Assembly: GCA_009617715.1 (NCBI GenBank)
Contig: VTFK01000225.1
Span: forward strand, 1-64,000
DNA from: Plectrocnemia conspersa
Lineage: Eukaryota > Arthropoda > Insecta > Trichoptera > Polycentropodidae
Length of the DNA: 64,000 bases
Reading direction: 5' to 3'
Below, piece by piece: positions 11,690 through 24,790 of this stretch. The notes beneath the pieces are model-generated. The model did not search any database. It was given only the letters and a program-made list of their open reading frames with translations, and was not told the origin of the DNA. How positions within the stretch are numbered: position 1 is the first letter of the stretch; every line of letters starts with the position of its first letter. The translations under genes were made by a program, and so were the position numbers.

Positions 11690-11990
11690 ATTGAATAACA
11701 TAAATCAAGGAAGGGGGAGAACATGTTCAGGGCTATACCATCGAATTAAATTAATTTGGAGTGTGAAGTTTTGCGCGCAAATTTATCATGAACTCTGGAG
11801 AGTGTATTGGAAAGTTAAATTAAATGAAGTTTCGAATCAACTTCGAAAATATATTATGAATTTGCCGAAATTTATAATGAGTAATAGCCCTTGACGGGGG
11901 CACGCTTCAAAAGGGGTATTGCTATCTACCGAATGGATCTTTCCTGTTTATTGCTGGTGAGCAACTTTGAGAGTGAGAGAGAAAGATTGA
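11690..11990. promoter_or_regulatory. Island with GAGA-type tract
   Basis: GAGAGTGAGAGAGAAAG at 11969-11985 is a GAGA-factor-like tract. The same GAGTGAGAGAGA core recurs at 21758 and, inverted, at 54873. The 67-codon frame at 11691-11894 has no family resemblance and is not called. Confidence 0.35.
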
Positions 11991-13439
11991 AAGTTTCGTT
12001 TTCAATATAAAAAAATCATATTATTGCTATTAATTAAAATTTTGTATATAGATTATTTTAATGGTAACTGTATATAGTGTAAGATTGTTACGGAAATGTT
12101 TCTGGCACATGCTATCAAATTGATATCAAAACGCGAAATGTAAGGTGATGTGTATACATTATACGAAGGTGAATAAATTAGTACATTGTTGTGATATAGT
12201 AATTAGTAAGATTTAAGTCCCACTTGACGGCTCGACACTGATCGCACAGCGATATTACAGTTCTGTGTGTTAGCACTTTGATGTAATCAGAACTCTTTCA
12301 TGGTTATGTGTCGTAATTTTCAGGAATTTTGTTAAACAGCCACTTTAGCTTTCAACACGCAATACTGTATACTTTTGTTTAATACTACCGAGAAAAAACG
12401 TGTTATATCGATTTAATAAATTACATGCAAACTAAGGTTATAGTTAATACCAAAAATACTAATACAATAATAATAAAACTAACATTAAAATATCTTTAAT
12501 AATAAACGTTTTGTTAACAAATAAAATTTTGCGATCTTAGGATAAAGTAGGTTCAAGGGTTAAAGTAAACCAGACGGCATTTTAGCTTTCGATTTAAATT
12601 CATTTAAAAAATATTATTCCAATAAGAATTTCGACAACATAGACTAGGGGCCAGCTACGGCTCGCACTAGGAATTTATTTTTTATTTTTAAACCCAAAGC
12701 ATGAGCTTTAACGAAACAGCCAACTATTGAAAAAATGAGTTGCGAGATATTACCGTATTTAGTGTTCCTATTGCTTCGTATTCCGCTGTGAAGTTCCACA
12801 GTTATAATTCAACAGCGCCTTTAGAGTCCCGTGTTAAGTATTCTTCAATATTTTGTTCTTATTTTTTTATTAAATTTTGTTGAGATTTTTGTAAGATGCA
12901 ACATTATTATATATATTATATATACATTTAGTGCGGGAGCAAATCTCTTCTGCGACTTTATTTGTTAGGAAAATGAGAAAGGTATCTACGATTTCTGAGA
13001 CATTCTCACTTCCATTTAATAAAAATGGTTCATGCACATATGAAAAATCATCTAAACATGCCTCGACTTTGGTTTATAAAAAGTTTCCTGAAAAAAAAAA
13101 TATATTTGACATATTTTTTTTATTATTAAATGCTAATATCATTCTTACATTATTATGATGTAGTGTTTTCATTACACTCCGATGAAAATTACATATTTGA
13201 TATAAACTATAAATAATGAAAATTGGTTATTACTGCTTATATAATAAATAATAATTTCAAATATAAATGTGATAAGTACTTACTTTGTAATTGTAATAAT
13301 CTTCGTCTGATTCCAAGTCAAACACATGGATCACCCGAAAAAAATTTTATGCCTTTCGATTCATCGGTATTATTATATCTTTCGGCCATCGCTATAAATA
13401 TTTTTTAAACTAAAGTTAGTTTGGTAATAAAATTATTTA
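11991..13439. other. AT-rich DNA, no gene seen
   Basis: Short frames at 12931-13158 and 13223-13408 show only A/T-driven residues. Confidence 0.45.
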
Positions 13440-13690
13440 ACGAAGTGAAAGTATTAAACGTACTTGTTAGGTCGAAAAATAGTTAAGAAGCGCAGGAATA
13501 TTTTGTGTCTCGATGTAATGTCTCTCCCGATGATAGGCAAACAAATACTGACGCACGATTGAAACGTAATCTGATGCGTGAGTCAGAGCATGAAGCACCT
13601 TCCAGTAACACGCACGTGTGCGTCTTGCTCGCACACATACAAATCCGTGCGATTTAAAACTCACCTATATCTCTCTTGCAAAATTCTCTG
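13440..13690. promoter_or_regulatory. GC-richer island with E-box
   Basis: CACGTG at 13613-13618 sits inside ACGCACGTGTGCGT, a near-palindrome. There is no supported exon. Confidence 0.25.
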
Positions 13691-13949
13691 ACAAAGCGAA
13701 TAGTTCTAAAAATATAATGTTTTTAAATATATACATTAAGATAATTTTGATTTAAATAATAAGTTCGTTGATCTCACATGTACTAAATATTATACTATAC
13801 AGGCTTAAAAAATTAAATAAGAGAGTGGCACAAAACACTTGCAAATATCATGGAATTACAACAATAAGAAACAGTGCGCATATGTCTAATAAAAACTGCG
13901 ATCATTAAGACCACTGGCATTGATTTAGTAAACATGGTTTATGTTTTAA

Positions 13950-13994
13950 AATAAATGAGTTCTGTATTTACAAAAAAAAAAAAAAAAAAAAAAA
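13950..13994 (+). mobile_element. Retroposed-looking 3' end: AATAAA plus poly(A)
   Basis: AATAAA at 13950-13955 is followed 16 bp later by an uninterrupted run of 23 A residues (13972-13994). This is the signature of a reverse-transcribed polyadenylated RNA inserted in plus orientation. The parent and 5' end were not identified, and no target duplication was found by eye. Confidence 0.5.
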
Positions 13995-15479
13995 TTGCAG
14001 TAAGTATATTTTTTCACGTTTAAACTAAAGTTTTAGAATCGTTTAATACATTTTTTCGATTCTTAAAAATCTAATAGACAGTACAAATAAAAAACAGTCA
14101 CTTCACATTTAAGTGAATAAACTGAAAAGTGATATTGTTTGATTAAGATCACATGCTTCGGGATATTAATTTGTAATTGGCAGCACGTATGTATTTTATA
14201 TTTTAAAATATATACTTAAAGATAAAATACATAAAATTAAAATTTCAAATCAGCATCAACATATGATGATTTGCAATGGAGTGACAAACTTCAAACCTCA
14301 GTTTGATTAAATGTGTTTTGAACAATTTTCAATAAGTGTCAAAATTTATAATAAATTTTATGCGTATAGATGTAAATGCTTAAGTTGTAAACCTTACAAA
14401 AAATTACATGTTTTTTTAAGCTCACATTAATTTTGCTCTTTAGCCTTGTGAGCTCTAAAATTTAGACGATTAAAAAATAAAGATTTTTTTTAAAAACTGA
14501 AAAAGTCGTTAAACCTAATTAAAAATTGCGATTTATAAATCTTGAAAAGGGCAATGTATTATGTTTATATATTTGTACTAGCTAAAAAATCCAAATATTA
14601 GCCAAAATATTTATAATTTTCATCAAGTAAAAATATTTTATAAATGCCAAATATTATATAAAAAAAGTCCTAGAATTTAGCATATGATATAATAATGTAT
14701 ACCTTTACATATGACATTATTAAATGTTTCAATTAATTCAAGAAGATCCAAAATAATTAATAGTACTGTTTATTTTTGATAAATTGAACTTTAAAAATAT
14801 GAAGCTTCTGTCAGTACGCTTAGTGATTTTTCACAAGAAAATTATATAAACATTTAATATTTATTTTTAGAAACAGACCCACAATAAATATAAGGTTTAA
14901 TCCTTAGATTATTTATTTTTATTTTATTATAGCACTTATACAAATCGTACGTCCCTTAATTTATTATAGCATAAATAAACTTGTTTTAACACTAAAAAAT
15001 ACTATATAATATAAAGTTTTTAATCAATTAGAACAAATATAAAGATTTGAGAATCACCAATTGTTGATTTGCTCATATTCTCTTAAGATTAAATTTTAAA
15101 TTAAATCTTCCACAAATGTAATGATTTTAAAAAATGGTTATGAAAATTAAAAATAATGATGTGTAGTTAAAGTATACGTTATATAAGCTAAGCTTCCAAT
15201 TGTTATTAAAAAAATTCAAGCACATATAAGACAAATATCTTGATTAGGCATTTATTATGAAATTTTAATTTTAAATATTAAAACTCTTGAAACAAGTTGC
15301 TTAAAATTAATGTGACAAAGTCCAGTTTAAATTGAAATAAAAATTATGTGAAAATAATATTAAATTTTGTGAATTCCAGTGTTTAATACAAATAAAGGTT
15401 TTAATTTCTAGGTTGCAAAAAGTGTTGAAATTCAGAATCCTTAATAAAAATACATAGAAAAATTTCAAATCACTATCTA
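13995..15479. other. AT-rich DNA, nothing recognised
   Basis: No frame, repeat or island that I can support. Confidence 0.5.
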
Positions 15480-15735
15480 TAAGCTTCCGGCGCGGAAGCC
15501 CTCTGCCACCGCAGCACAACATTCCGCGGCTTCCGGTCATCCGCGACTGTGCCCTTCGTGGAGGGGGGCGCACGTGCTCGAGGGCGCAGGCGCAGGCAGA
15601 ATCCCTCGGCCGAAACGCCACACATATCGTACAGGGCCGGCTCAGTCGATAAGCGCCTCTGGAAGGCGCCGGTCGGCCGCTCGGCGTCGATACGCCCCTT
15701 GCGCGCGAAAAGTTACACGCGATAAACACATGTGC
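15480..15735. promoter_or_regulatory. Strong CpG-rich island
   Basis: One of the most GC- and CpG-rich 250 bp in the window, with abrupt edges into A/T DNA. It contains CACGTG at 15571, repeated GGCGCAGGCGCAGG and GGCGCC, and facing GCGGAAGCC / GGCTTCCGG arms (about 15490-15536). A 140-codon minus-strand frame spans it (15307-15729), but its C-terminal third is A/T-driven and the rest is Arg/Pro/Ala as expected from GC-rich DNA, so I do not call a protein. It could be a promoter, an enhancer or an unannotated first exon. Confidence 0.4.
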
Positions 15736-18559
15736 GAAAACTACCCGTAAATTTCAAACACAGCCCTTAAAAATAATAAATCTAATACGACGGTTATTAT
15801 GAATCTGATTAATATAAATATATATTTAACAAACAAATAAATTCAAATATAACAATTTTATTTAACCAGTTGTTGATACGGTTTGTTGTAGCTACGTACT
15901 AATAGTCTAATCCTAAAATATTTATATAATATAAACAAATAATAAATAAGCGGTTTGTTCGGTTGTTCATATTGTTAATAATATGATCGTTTTATAGTAT
16001 TAATCTGATATTGTGTTAAAGTTGTTCCTGATTAAATGTTTATGTGTCAATATCTGCAGTGCGGAAAATCACCTCCTGTGGGTATACGCCTCGAATTCTA
16101 AAAGGTAAGCAATTTATATAGTTACGACCTATATTTTTATTTATTGTTCCCGTTGATTGTCTTTATTTAGGCTGCCATATAAAATTGATTGTTGTTGGGT
16201 TGATAGCGGTTGAGCAACGCTGGAAAATAGATTTTTCAGCGTTGATTCAAACAGTGCTTAAAAAAAATATTTACCGTGAAATTTTATTCTTACAAGCAAT
16301 TCCAAAAGTAAACACAAAATAATGACGTTTAATAATTCAAATTAATATTCAATCAGCTGTTTAAATGTTTGTTTTTATATACAAAAACATATTATATTCG
16401 AAAATTACCGTTAGAGCTATTATTTTTCATTTGTTTTTGTATTAAATATCTAAAAAAAAAAAATGTAAATATATATTTCATTTAATCAAACTCTGCTAAT
16501 ATATTATTATATTTATAATTCACTAAGCCATATATTTAATATACATAAAAAATGAAAGGCTTTATATTTGATTGTTTAAAATAAGTAAAAAAATCTGCCA
16601 GAGAATATAAAATTTGTTTGAATTCTTACTTACTTATATAGACTTTGTGCCACATTTTATATGTGTAAAAAGGAAGGCTTTATTAATATTCAACATTTTA
16701 ATACTTGGTTCAACGTTGAAAATTTGTAGAAAATAAATTTTCAACGTGTTGTAATTATGCTTTATAAATATATAGTATTATTATAGTTTATAGCTTGCTT
16801 AGGTTACATACATAAATAAATTCTTGAGTTGATAAAAACATTTAATCATGTTTTTTGTAAGAAAACTTTAAGTATTTAATAATTGTTTGCTAAAAAAATT
16901 CTTATTATATATATTAAAATGTCATATTTGGTAATAACTATATATTACATTAAATATATATAATAAATTACATAAATATTTATTGCATTTTCTAAAATCT
17001 CATATGTACGTATGGTTAGCTGTAGAAAATATTATTTTAAAAATATATTGTAGGAAAATGTGAATAAGAACTTTTTAAAAAGGTTAGAAAAATATAAATA
17101 TAGGACGTTTACTGTTTTTAAGTGCTATTTTCTTATATGCTTCAATGTTTTTTTGTACTGAAACATACAAATAGTTTAACTAATTATTTTTGCTTTAATA
17201 TAACTATAAAGTTATTATATATTATTTTTTTAAATATTAAATTAGGATTCTGTATTCAAAATATAACATACACCTACATTATTTGTGGGTTTGCTTATAT
17301 TTATGGTTTACTTTTTAGTATATCATTTTTTAAGAAAGGAAGATTTTATCTATTAAAATGTGAAAAAAAAGCTTTTATTGAATACACAATATGCCTAAGT
17401 TTCTCTCTTTTGCTTACTACTTCTATTTTAAATTCCTATTCAGATATATAAAATAAAAAAGCCGTATCAGTAGTACATAATAAATGCAAATCCAAAAATA
17501 TTTTAAACCGATTTTGAAAGTATTTTTTTATTTTTAGATTTGAAATAATGATATACAAAGTATATTTCTTTAGTACAACTTGTAAAAAATATATGGTTAG
17601 ATTTATTATATCGTGATTTTCATTTATGTTAAATTTTTTTTTAGCAAAATTAATCTTTGTAAATTTGAAAACATACACTAATTTACTTCTTTGTTTGGTT
17701 ATTGCCTGAAAGTTATACATTATTAATATTGTGTTATACACATATAGTATTGGATATGTATTTTAAATAAATATATTTTATTAATTAGTTACAGAAATAA
17801 AGAGCCAAAACTACCCTTAAATATATTTTAAGACACAAATCAATCAATATTATTTTGTAATTATTAACCCGATATTTGACTAATTACCCATTTCACAGAA
17901 TGTGAATATTGAAGTTATTGTTATACAATTTTAATATTTTATTTTATGTAGTCTAAATATAAATGCAATTTAAAGAAAATGAGATAATGTAATTTAATGT
18001 GGAGAAATTCGTCTTACAAAATTAGGTTATGAAAAGTGCTTAAATCCAATTGCGAGCAAAAATAACCTAATACAGATGTACTTTAAAATTATGTTTAACT
18101 TTTGATTATCAAATGGATTACAGCTTATCTTTGCTGGCAATATTGACAGCTAATATATATTTTTTTAAGATAGATGTAATTATATATTACATATATAACT
18201 GAACTAAATAGAGGGGCATGATAAACAGCGTTTTAATTTAAAGCTTTGTTACTGTCTTTTAAAGCATATTTTTATTACTGATAGTATTTCCACAGATTAG
18301 TAACGCTGTATAAGACATTTTTAGTTTTATTTTTAAATAATAAAAAAATTAGTTCTTATCTCTTATATTAAACATACATATGTCAATGCTAATTACTCAG
18401 TATTTAATATAATCATTAACCCTCAAATAGTATTGTGCAGCTGATAATGTAGGTATGCCAGTAAATTAAAATTGTGATTAAAAAATTACAGTTATATTTT
18501 GTGTTCTCTGTATTTAATAATATTAATATTATGGGAAATATTTTAATAAAATAATAAAT
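15736..18559. other. AT-rich DNA, no gene seen
   Basis: Frames at 17122-17451 (plus) and 17436-17741 (minus) consist of Phe/Ile/Leu/Lys/Asn as dictated by A/T-rich codons. No motif is recognisable. Confidence 0.5.
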
Positions 18560-20723
18560 AATTCATATTTATGTATTAAAAAAAAGTCGGGTTACTAGGT
18601 TATAGTTTTTAGCCCTAGAAATATAGCAGAGACGTGTAAAATCGGTGCGTGAAAGTTTTAAATGTGGATAAAAATATTTTTCTAAATACATATCATACAT
18701 AAGGCGAATGTGAAAAAAAACGGGAACTGACAGGCAGTTTAGGGATATTGACGGTTTTTTCATGCACAGGGAAATGTGAGATGTCACGCGAATAACTAAC
18801 GATGTGACAAAGTTATTGATGTGAAAATGTATTTTTTTTTCATATATGGATATAAAAATTTAATACGATTTTTAACAGTTATACGTATCTAAGATATAAT
18901 TTTTTTATTAAAAAATGTAGTATTTAAAATTTGCGAGAGTAAAAAAAATACAATAGTATTTCATCAATAGAGAAGCACTGTATTTTTAATATAGTATATG
19001 TTCCCCTATTGTAATATTATTATTTTTTAATTTTTCTGCAGTTTATAATTAGTTGTATAATAAATACAAGTTAAACTAAAAATAATTGGAATAAATCAGC
19101 GATATATAATTTAAAAACGATCTAAATATAATGTAGAAAAAAAAATTGTAGTGTCATTTAAAACCCGCATATTAATTAAAGTATATGATATATGTATATG
19201 GAAATTATAGGTCTTAGTAATTAGTTCAATTATTAGTTTAATTATTTTTTTTTACTCTTTCTTAAAAAATTAAACATATAGGAATAAACTTAACAAAATT
19301 TAAGTTATAGAAACAAAATTAATTGAATGTTAGAGAAATAAAAAAAATGTATGTTTGTATTATATATACATGAGAAAAATTAGTATGACCATAAAACAAT
19401 AGATTGTATAATAGTATTTTTAGGAAAGTTTGTCATAGTAAAAATAAAGCTGGATTTCTAAGTAAATAAAAGAACTTTTGTGTTTTACGACACAAAAATT
19501 TCTGTCATTGTTATTTATTAATTTTTATTTGTTGTATATTTCATAATTTATTAAATTAACTTCTGCAAACTGAGATGCTCATAGTTCTTCCTATATTTCA
19601 TGCAGATTTATAAGGTATGTCCGGCAATTGTTTTTTGCACTTAAACCAAAATACTATGCTGACCATATTAACTGCACTATCATATCCTATTTCATTTAAA
19701 TTGGTACAATTAAGCTGAATCGATACGTATACTATTTTGGCAGTGGTCCAAGAGCGATTCCGCGAGAGGGCTGCCATTGTTACAAAACAATATATGCCAT
19801 ATACCAACCAGTATATATATAATATATAGGTACATACACTCTCAATTTCTCTCTTAATGCCATCCCAATTTCAGTAGGAATTCAGTACTACATTGACTAT
19901 AATAATATTCTAGAGCCTAAAACGCTGATGGTTTATATACGAGAACGACTTAATTTGTTCAAGGGTCGACTACATTTTATCTTCTTTCGGAGAATTTTAA
20001 TTTCGTTCATATTTTTGCTCAAGTATTTTATATGAATATGTATACACGGCTAGGTATTTCATTGTTGTTTCAATGAATCAATCATTATTTTATGGAATCG
20101 TTTTTATCGAGAGATTTAATGGGTTTGTGCTGAAAAAAGCATAAATAATAGGTTTTCACATAACTGGCAGACACTTAAAAAATGAATAGTTTTTTTTTTT
20201 TTTTTGAAGTGTCATTTTTCTATTATAATTTTGTTATTTGTCAAACGTTGGATTCAATTTTACTATTCACATTTCAATAGATTGCTACTATATATTATTT
20301 ATAATAAAATCAATTTATAGTTGATGTGGCTTATATTCCATATTTTTTTATAAGCTTTTAATCGAAAACCGTTCAGCATTAATCACGTGTTGTAACATTT
20401 TATCTTAAGTTAGAGCATGCAAGATTTTCTTATTCAATTTAATAGATTAAATAAATAGCATATACCTGTCTTAAATTGTAAGGTTAAATATATACCACAA
20501 ATATTCAAGTAATGACATAAAATATGCACATTTTATTATTAAATTAGACTATTTATCGTGCAAAGAAATGTCATTGCTTATTATTGTGAAATAACGGTAT
20601 TGTAAATTTAAAACGTAAAAAGACAGTTTTTTTGCAGGGATTATATATTTATGTTTAAGTTACATTTTTGTAAGTTTTAGCAATGATTTAACCATTTATA
20701 TTTTTAACTAGAAGAACACAAAT
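18560..20723. other. AT-rich DNA with two faint islands
   Basis: About 18580-18800 and 19590-19990 are slightly GC-richer. Their minus-strand frames (72 and 69 codons) resemble nothing known. There is a 16-T run near 20190. Confidence 0.35.
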
Positions 20724-20744
20724 AATTGCATAATAGCCACGCAG
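20724..20744 (+). repeat. Dispersed repeat fragment, copy 2
   Basis: AATTGCATAATAGCCACGCAG, one mismatch from 2191-2211. Confidence 0.5.
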
Positions 20745-21389
20745 ATAGCCAACAAATATGACAATAACTACTTAAATTATTTTCTTCATTACTTTTAAAA
20801 CTCGAATTTTTAGGTCACAAATAAACATTTTTTGGATTTACTGTTGTAATTATCAGACGGTCACATAGCGTTGGGTTTTAAATAGAGTGTTTCAGAGGTG
20901 TTGTTAGACTCTAATACGATTGGCTACAATTGGTCAAATATCCTATTCGTACAAACTTTCTCAAAGGTTCGAATTCCATACAGACCTTTAATGTTTTAAA
21001 TTTATATTTTGTCTGGAAAATCGTAATTGTAATTATCTTATAATAATTATTCAAATCGATTTTTCCAGATTTTCATATTCTCACGGATGAATAATTAAAA
21101 TAAATTTAACTGACTTGTTACATCTATTGATTGTAATGTATACTAATTGTTTAAAATGAATAACATATATGTGACTAATTTAGTCTTGTGTCTCACTACT
21201 TATTTAAATAGTTGTTGTATTTATGCCGTTTCAATGCATTGGGCTAACGTCTGTTATGTTGCAATAAAATATTTATAATAAATAATAAAAAAATAGTCAA
21301 CAATCGAATCATTCAGACAATTTTTTTTTAGATATTTTTGGTAATTTTTATTTTGTACTATAAACTGTCATCACCTTTGTAAAAGTTAC
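20745..21389. other. AT-rich DNA, nothing recognised
   Basis: GGTTCGAATTCC near 20966 resembles a tRNA B box but has no matching A box or cloverleaf. Confidence 0.45.
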
Positions 21390-21910
21390 ACTATTTGTTT
21401 TTGCATAGTCATACTGCGGTTTTTGTTAGGGTGCATATTTTACTTCCAGTGAGTGTTTATAGTTTATCTTATGCCTGCACTACACTCTCTGGAAATTGGC
21501 CAAGGTTGGCCAAGGGCGGAGAATATAGTGGGTTACTTCGGTCGAGTTCGGTTCAGCCTGCTCTCTCTCTCGGAAGTTGTCTGAGGTTACCGAGAACGGG
21601 AGGTAAAATGGGAGTTATTCAGTCGATTTGGCCAGTTTCGAGCGCTTCCAAACATTGTCGGCATTTTTTTCGAGACAAAGAGATTAAAGTTGGAGCTGCT
21701 ATTTTGAGCGCGAGCGGTGAGATTCTTCCTCTTTTGCTCTCGCGTGTTAAGTGAGGAGAGTGAGAGAGATAATGATATTGTGCTTCGCAAACTGAGATAA
21801 ACGAGTAACTCGGTTCAGTTTTAGTATGCGCGTAGGCGTCCTGTGGTTAGCACGCATGACCAGCGCTGCATCGTGGTCACGTGGTCAAGTTATAAAATCA
21901 CATGCTACAG
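21390..21910. promoter_or_regulatory. Promoter-like GAGA/Inr island
   Basis: A broad GC-richer block with CTCTCTCTCTCGG near 21560, GAGAGTGAGAGAGAT at 21756-21770, and initiator-like TCAGTC and TCAGTT near 21620 and 21816. Clustered GAGA tracts and TCAGT initiators are common at insect promoters and Polycomb response elements, but no exon or donor could be tied to it. The 119-codon plus frame (21395-21754) resembles nothing known. Confidence 0.35.
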
Positions 21911-22859
21911 TGGAACGCATGTTAACATGCCTTTATGAAACTCGATCTTCAACAAACTCTTACTGACATCTTTGAATATTTTAGGGCACCAAAAGGGATT
22001 AATTGTATTTTTGATAATATATTCTTCTAACAGATATTGTTATTATAGTTTTTTTCATATAAAATTAAATAATTAAAAAATAATTAGTGGTACTTGATTT
22101 TGTTAAAAATAATCGTTTCGAATATCATTTTGTATTTTCTTAGATCGGTTTATATAAATGTCACACCATAACGAATTTTTATTTAGAATCGATGGCGACA
22201 AATTCTAGAAAAGTCACAGATGTGGTGTTCGTATTCTGAAGTATCATTTTTATGCCTTATAGCATTTGCAAAAGCCGACAAAGATTTTGCGTAAATTGAA
22301 TATTTACGACCGAAAAGTTTTCACTGATATTGTATTAGTGAGTGCCCACACAAACGTAATTTTAATAATATGACAATTTAAAAATTGCGATTATTTGGCA
22401 CTTTCTTCGATCGCGCGCAAATATGCTGGCTGTACGTGACAGCAGCCGCCGTCCGAACGTCATATGAAATCCGCGACAGTGTGGGCGCTTACTCGAAGTC
22501 GTAGATCTTGGCCGACTCTTGATTTTTGAGAAAATAATGATATCTAACAAACATAGTTGAGTAGAATGCCAACTGAATTATAATTTTAATAGGCGTTTAA
22601 TAATTGCTCACATTTACTTAATATATAAATAAGTATTGCATATTTTCAGTGCTGAAAAAGGGAGCGAGCGCATGATTTGTATGATGTTGAAATTCAGAAA
22701 CTCAACCAATTAATTCCACAATAAAATGTTTGAGAAATAAATTTCGGAATTTATAATTTGATTTTCTGAATATCCCTCGTACATATAACCAAAATAATGA
22801 ATCCAAAACAAGTAACCATTCATAATCAAACATGGCTTAAAATTAACCAACACAACAGC
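21911..22859. other. Mixed DNA, no supported gene
   Basis: A GC-richer patch lies near 22390-22510. At 22255-22350 one plus frame reads KPTKILRKLNIYDRKVFTD after a stop. It is protein-like but unrecognised and too short to call. Confidence 0.3.
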
Positions 22860-23340
22860 CTAATTTAATAATCCGACCTTCGCCTCGCAAACACACTTCT
22901 TCCTTACACAATCGGCCCGCGAAATAATTGAATATTAACACAGTGCGAGCGAAACAACTTTACGCTCGTACAATTATATTAAAATTAATAAATAGGTCGT
23001 AAATAACTGTGAAAGTTTGCGGCGGTTTAATTGCTCCAATTCCGGAGGAATCCTACCGCAACTAAAACTCAGGTAGAAAGGTGGCACCGTTGATACACAG
23101 AAACGAGAGGGGGTGGCGGGTTTGGCCGCTAAGGGTGGTTGAGGCCAAGGGATACCCCGGCGGGGTGGTTTGTGTCTTTTATGGAGGGTCACCGGGCAAA
23201 GAGGCGATATGCTCTCCCGAAGACCGAAGGAATATGAAACGCTTTACGGGGGTGGCTTATGGTGTTTACCCTCGCCGCAACATGTTGATTACTCGTAGAA
23301 TTTAACTTAGCCACCCCCGGTTACCCTTTATTTAACTGTT
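22860..23340. promoter_or_regulatory. GC-rich island
   Basis: G-rich plus strand with CCCCGGCGGGG near 23155 and open frames on both strands over the same bases (22974-23192 minus, 23081-23305 plus). That is typical of GC-rich non-coding DNA. Candidate regulatory element by composition. Confidence 0.3.
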
Positions 23341-24239
23341 GAACGCATTAAATCGATTTGTTCGTGTTTTTTGTGCGAGGGTACATTGTAACACGTGTTT
23401 TTTTGTATGATTACATATCATAAATTTTAATTTGCGTTTTTATTTACGCACGTTTCATATATTATATTAATAATTTATAAATAATACAAGAAACTTGAGT
23501 TAAAAAGGATCGGACTTTTATAAAATTTATAAAAAATATATATATATATACTTATTATTTGATTAGAAAGTTATTTATTTTATACACGAAGACATTGTGA
23601 AAGGGTCAGATTATTAAAGGTGGATTTAGTTGATAAACAAATATTAAAGGATGTGTAATGCTTCCTCGTTGAAATTTTGAAGTGATTTTGTCTATTTGGA
23701 GGCATTATGAGTGATCATTTGGGAATTTTACTCCCTAAAGAGCATCATAAGACTTAAGCACTAAACCCTTAGAATTCTAACATAATTTAATGACGTATAA
23801 TATATAATTATGTTTTATTATTTCATGGTATATGCAAATATCCAAAGCTTTTATCCAAATTGAGAAATTTAAGGAGTACTAATGTAAAAGAAGATGTTAA
23901 TTCCATTTATAATTGGGCACATTATATACGATTATTTTGGGGCATTGAAAAGTATTATTAAATAATGTATTTTATGAATATAAATATACATTTGGCCTAT
24001 TAGGAATAATAAAATTTTATTTTCATATTGTTAATATTTGCTTTTTTTCAACCATAATTCTATGGTTTGTATAACGAAACATATTTCAGTAGTATATTTT
24101 ATGATTCATTAGTGTCACTACATCTTAATGTTTTATATCATATTATTAAAATAATAATTTAGTTTCGTCGGCTGTAAAGTATTAAGTCGATTTTTCAAGA
24201 AATACGTTTCTAGTTTCATATATAAAAAAAAAATAGTTT
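23341..24239. other. AT-rich DNA, nothing recognised
   Basis: A short (AT)n run lies near 23536-23552. Nothing else is supported. Confidence 0.5.
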
Positions 24240-24790
24240 GACTCCGTAACTCTCGCCGCCGTTTTGACAAAGCTCCACAATTTCACCAAAACTTCCATAC
24301 TTAGTCCGAATTAAACTTTTGTACACTCGCCAGACAGCAGTTATAGTTCCACACGAATAAAGTTTATAATTATCGCGTTTGCACCACTTGACTATCTTGC
24401 TGGCATCCGTCGTTAGCTCGCAGCTTATTCTGTATTCTCCATTGCCAATTAGTCCGATGGAGAGCTATTATGTGTACTAGTTCCTGTAAGTGGTGATACA
24501 TTAAATAAATGTGTATCGAACGATGCAACGCTAATTCATCACTCAGTCGTATTAAACGCGGAACAAAGCTTTTACGTCTCGACGCAGCGGAATGAAAGTG
24601 TTAAACGTTTATGGGGTCGAAAGTCTTATGTCAAAGTGCTTTAGTTTAAGTAATAAAGCGGTTTTGCGGTTTAGGTGGAATCTTGAGAAGTGACCGCCGA
24701 GATTAATACGAGATCCCAGAATTAATGCTTCGTGCTATAAAATGTAATTCAGTACATTTCACATACATGTACCTATGGGACCAAGCCTTC
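24240..24790. promoter_or_regulatory. GC-richer island
   Basis: Non-repetitive moderate-GC sequence between A/T-rich flanks, with stops in all frames. This is the composition expected of a conserved non-coding element. The role is inferred. Confidence 0.25.

Noticed and set aside
15307..15729. 140-codon minus-strand frame, longest in the window
   Set aside because: Its first two thirds are Arg/Pro/Ala dictated by a GC-rich island and the rest is A/T-driven. No domain, no splice context.
17122..17451. 109-codon hydrophobic frame resembling a membrane protein
   Set aside because: Phe/Ile/Leu/Tyr content is what A/T-rich codons give. No start context or conservation signal.
20930..20985. Possible tRNA (GGTTCGAATTCC B-box-like)
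   Set aside because: One extra base in the box, no A box at the right distance and no cloverleaf.
21395..21754. 119-codon plus-strand frame
   Set aside because: No recognised motif and an overlapping minus-strand frame. The GC-richer island explains the lack of stops.
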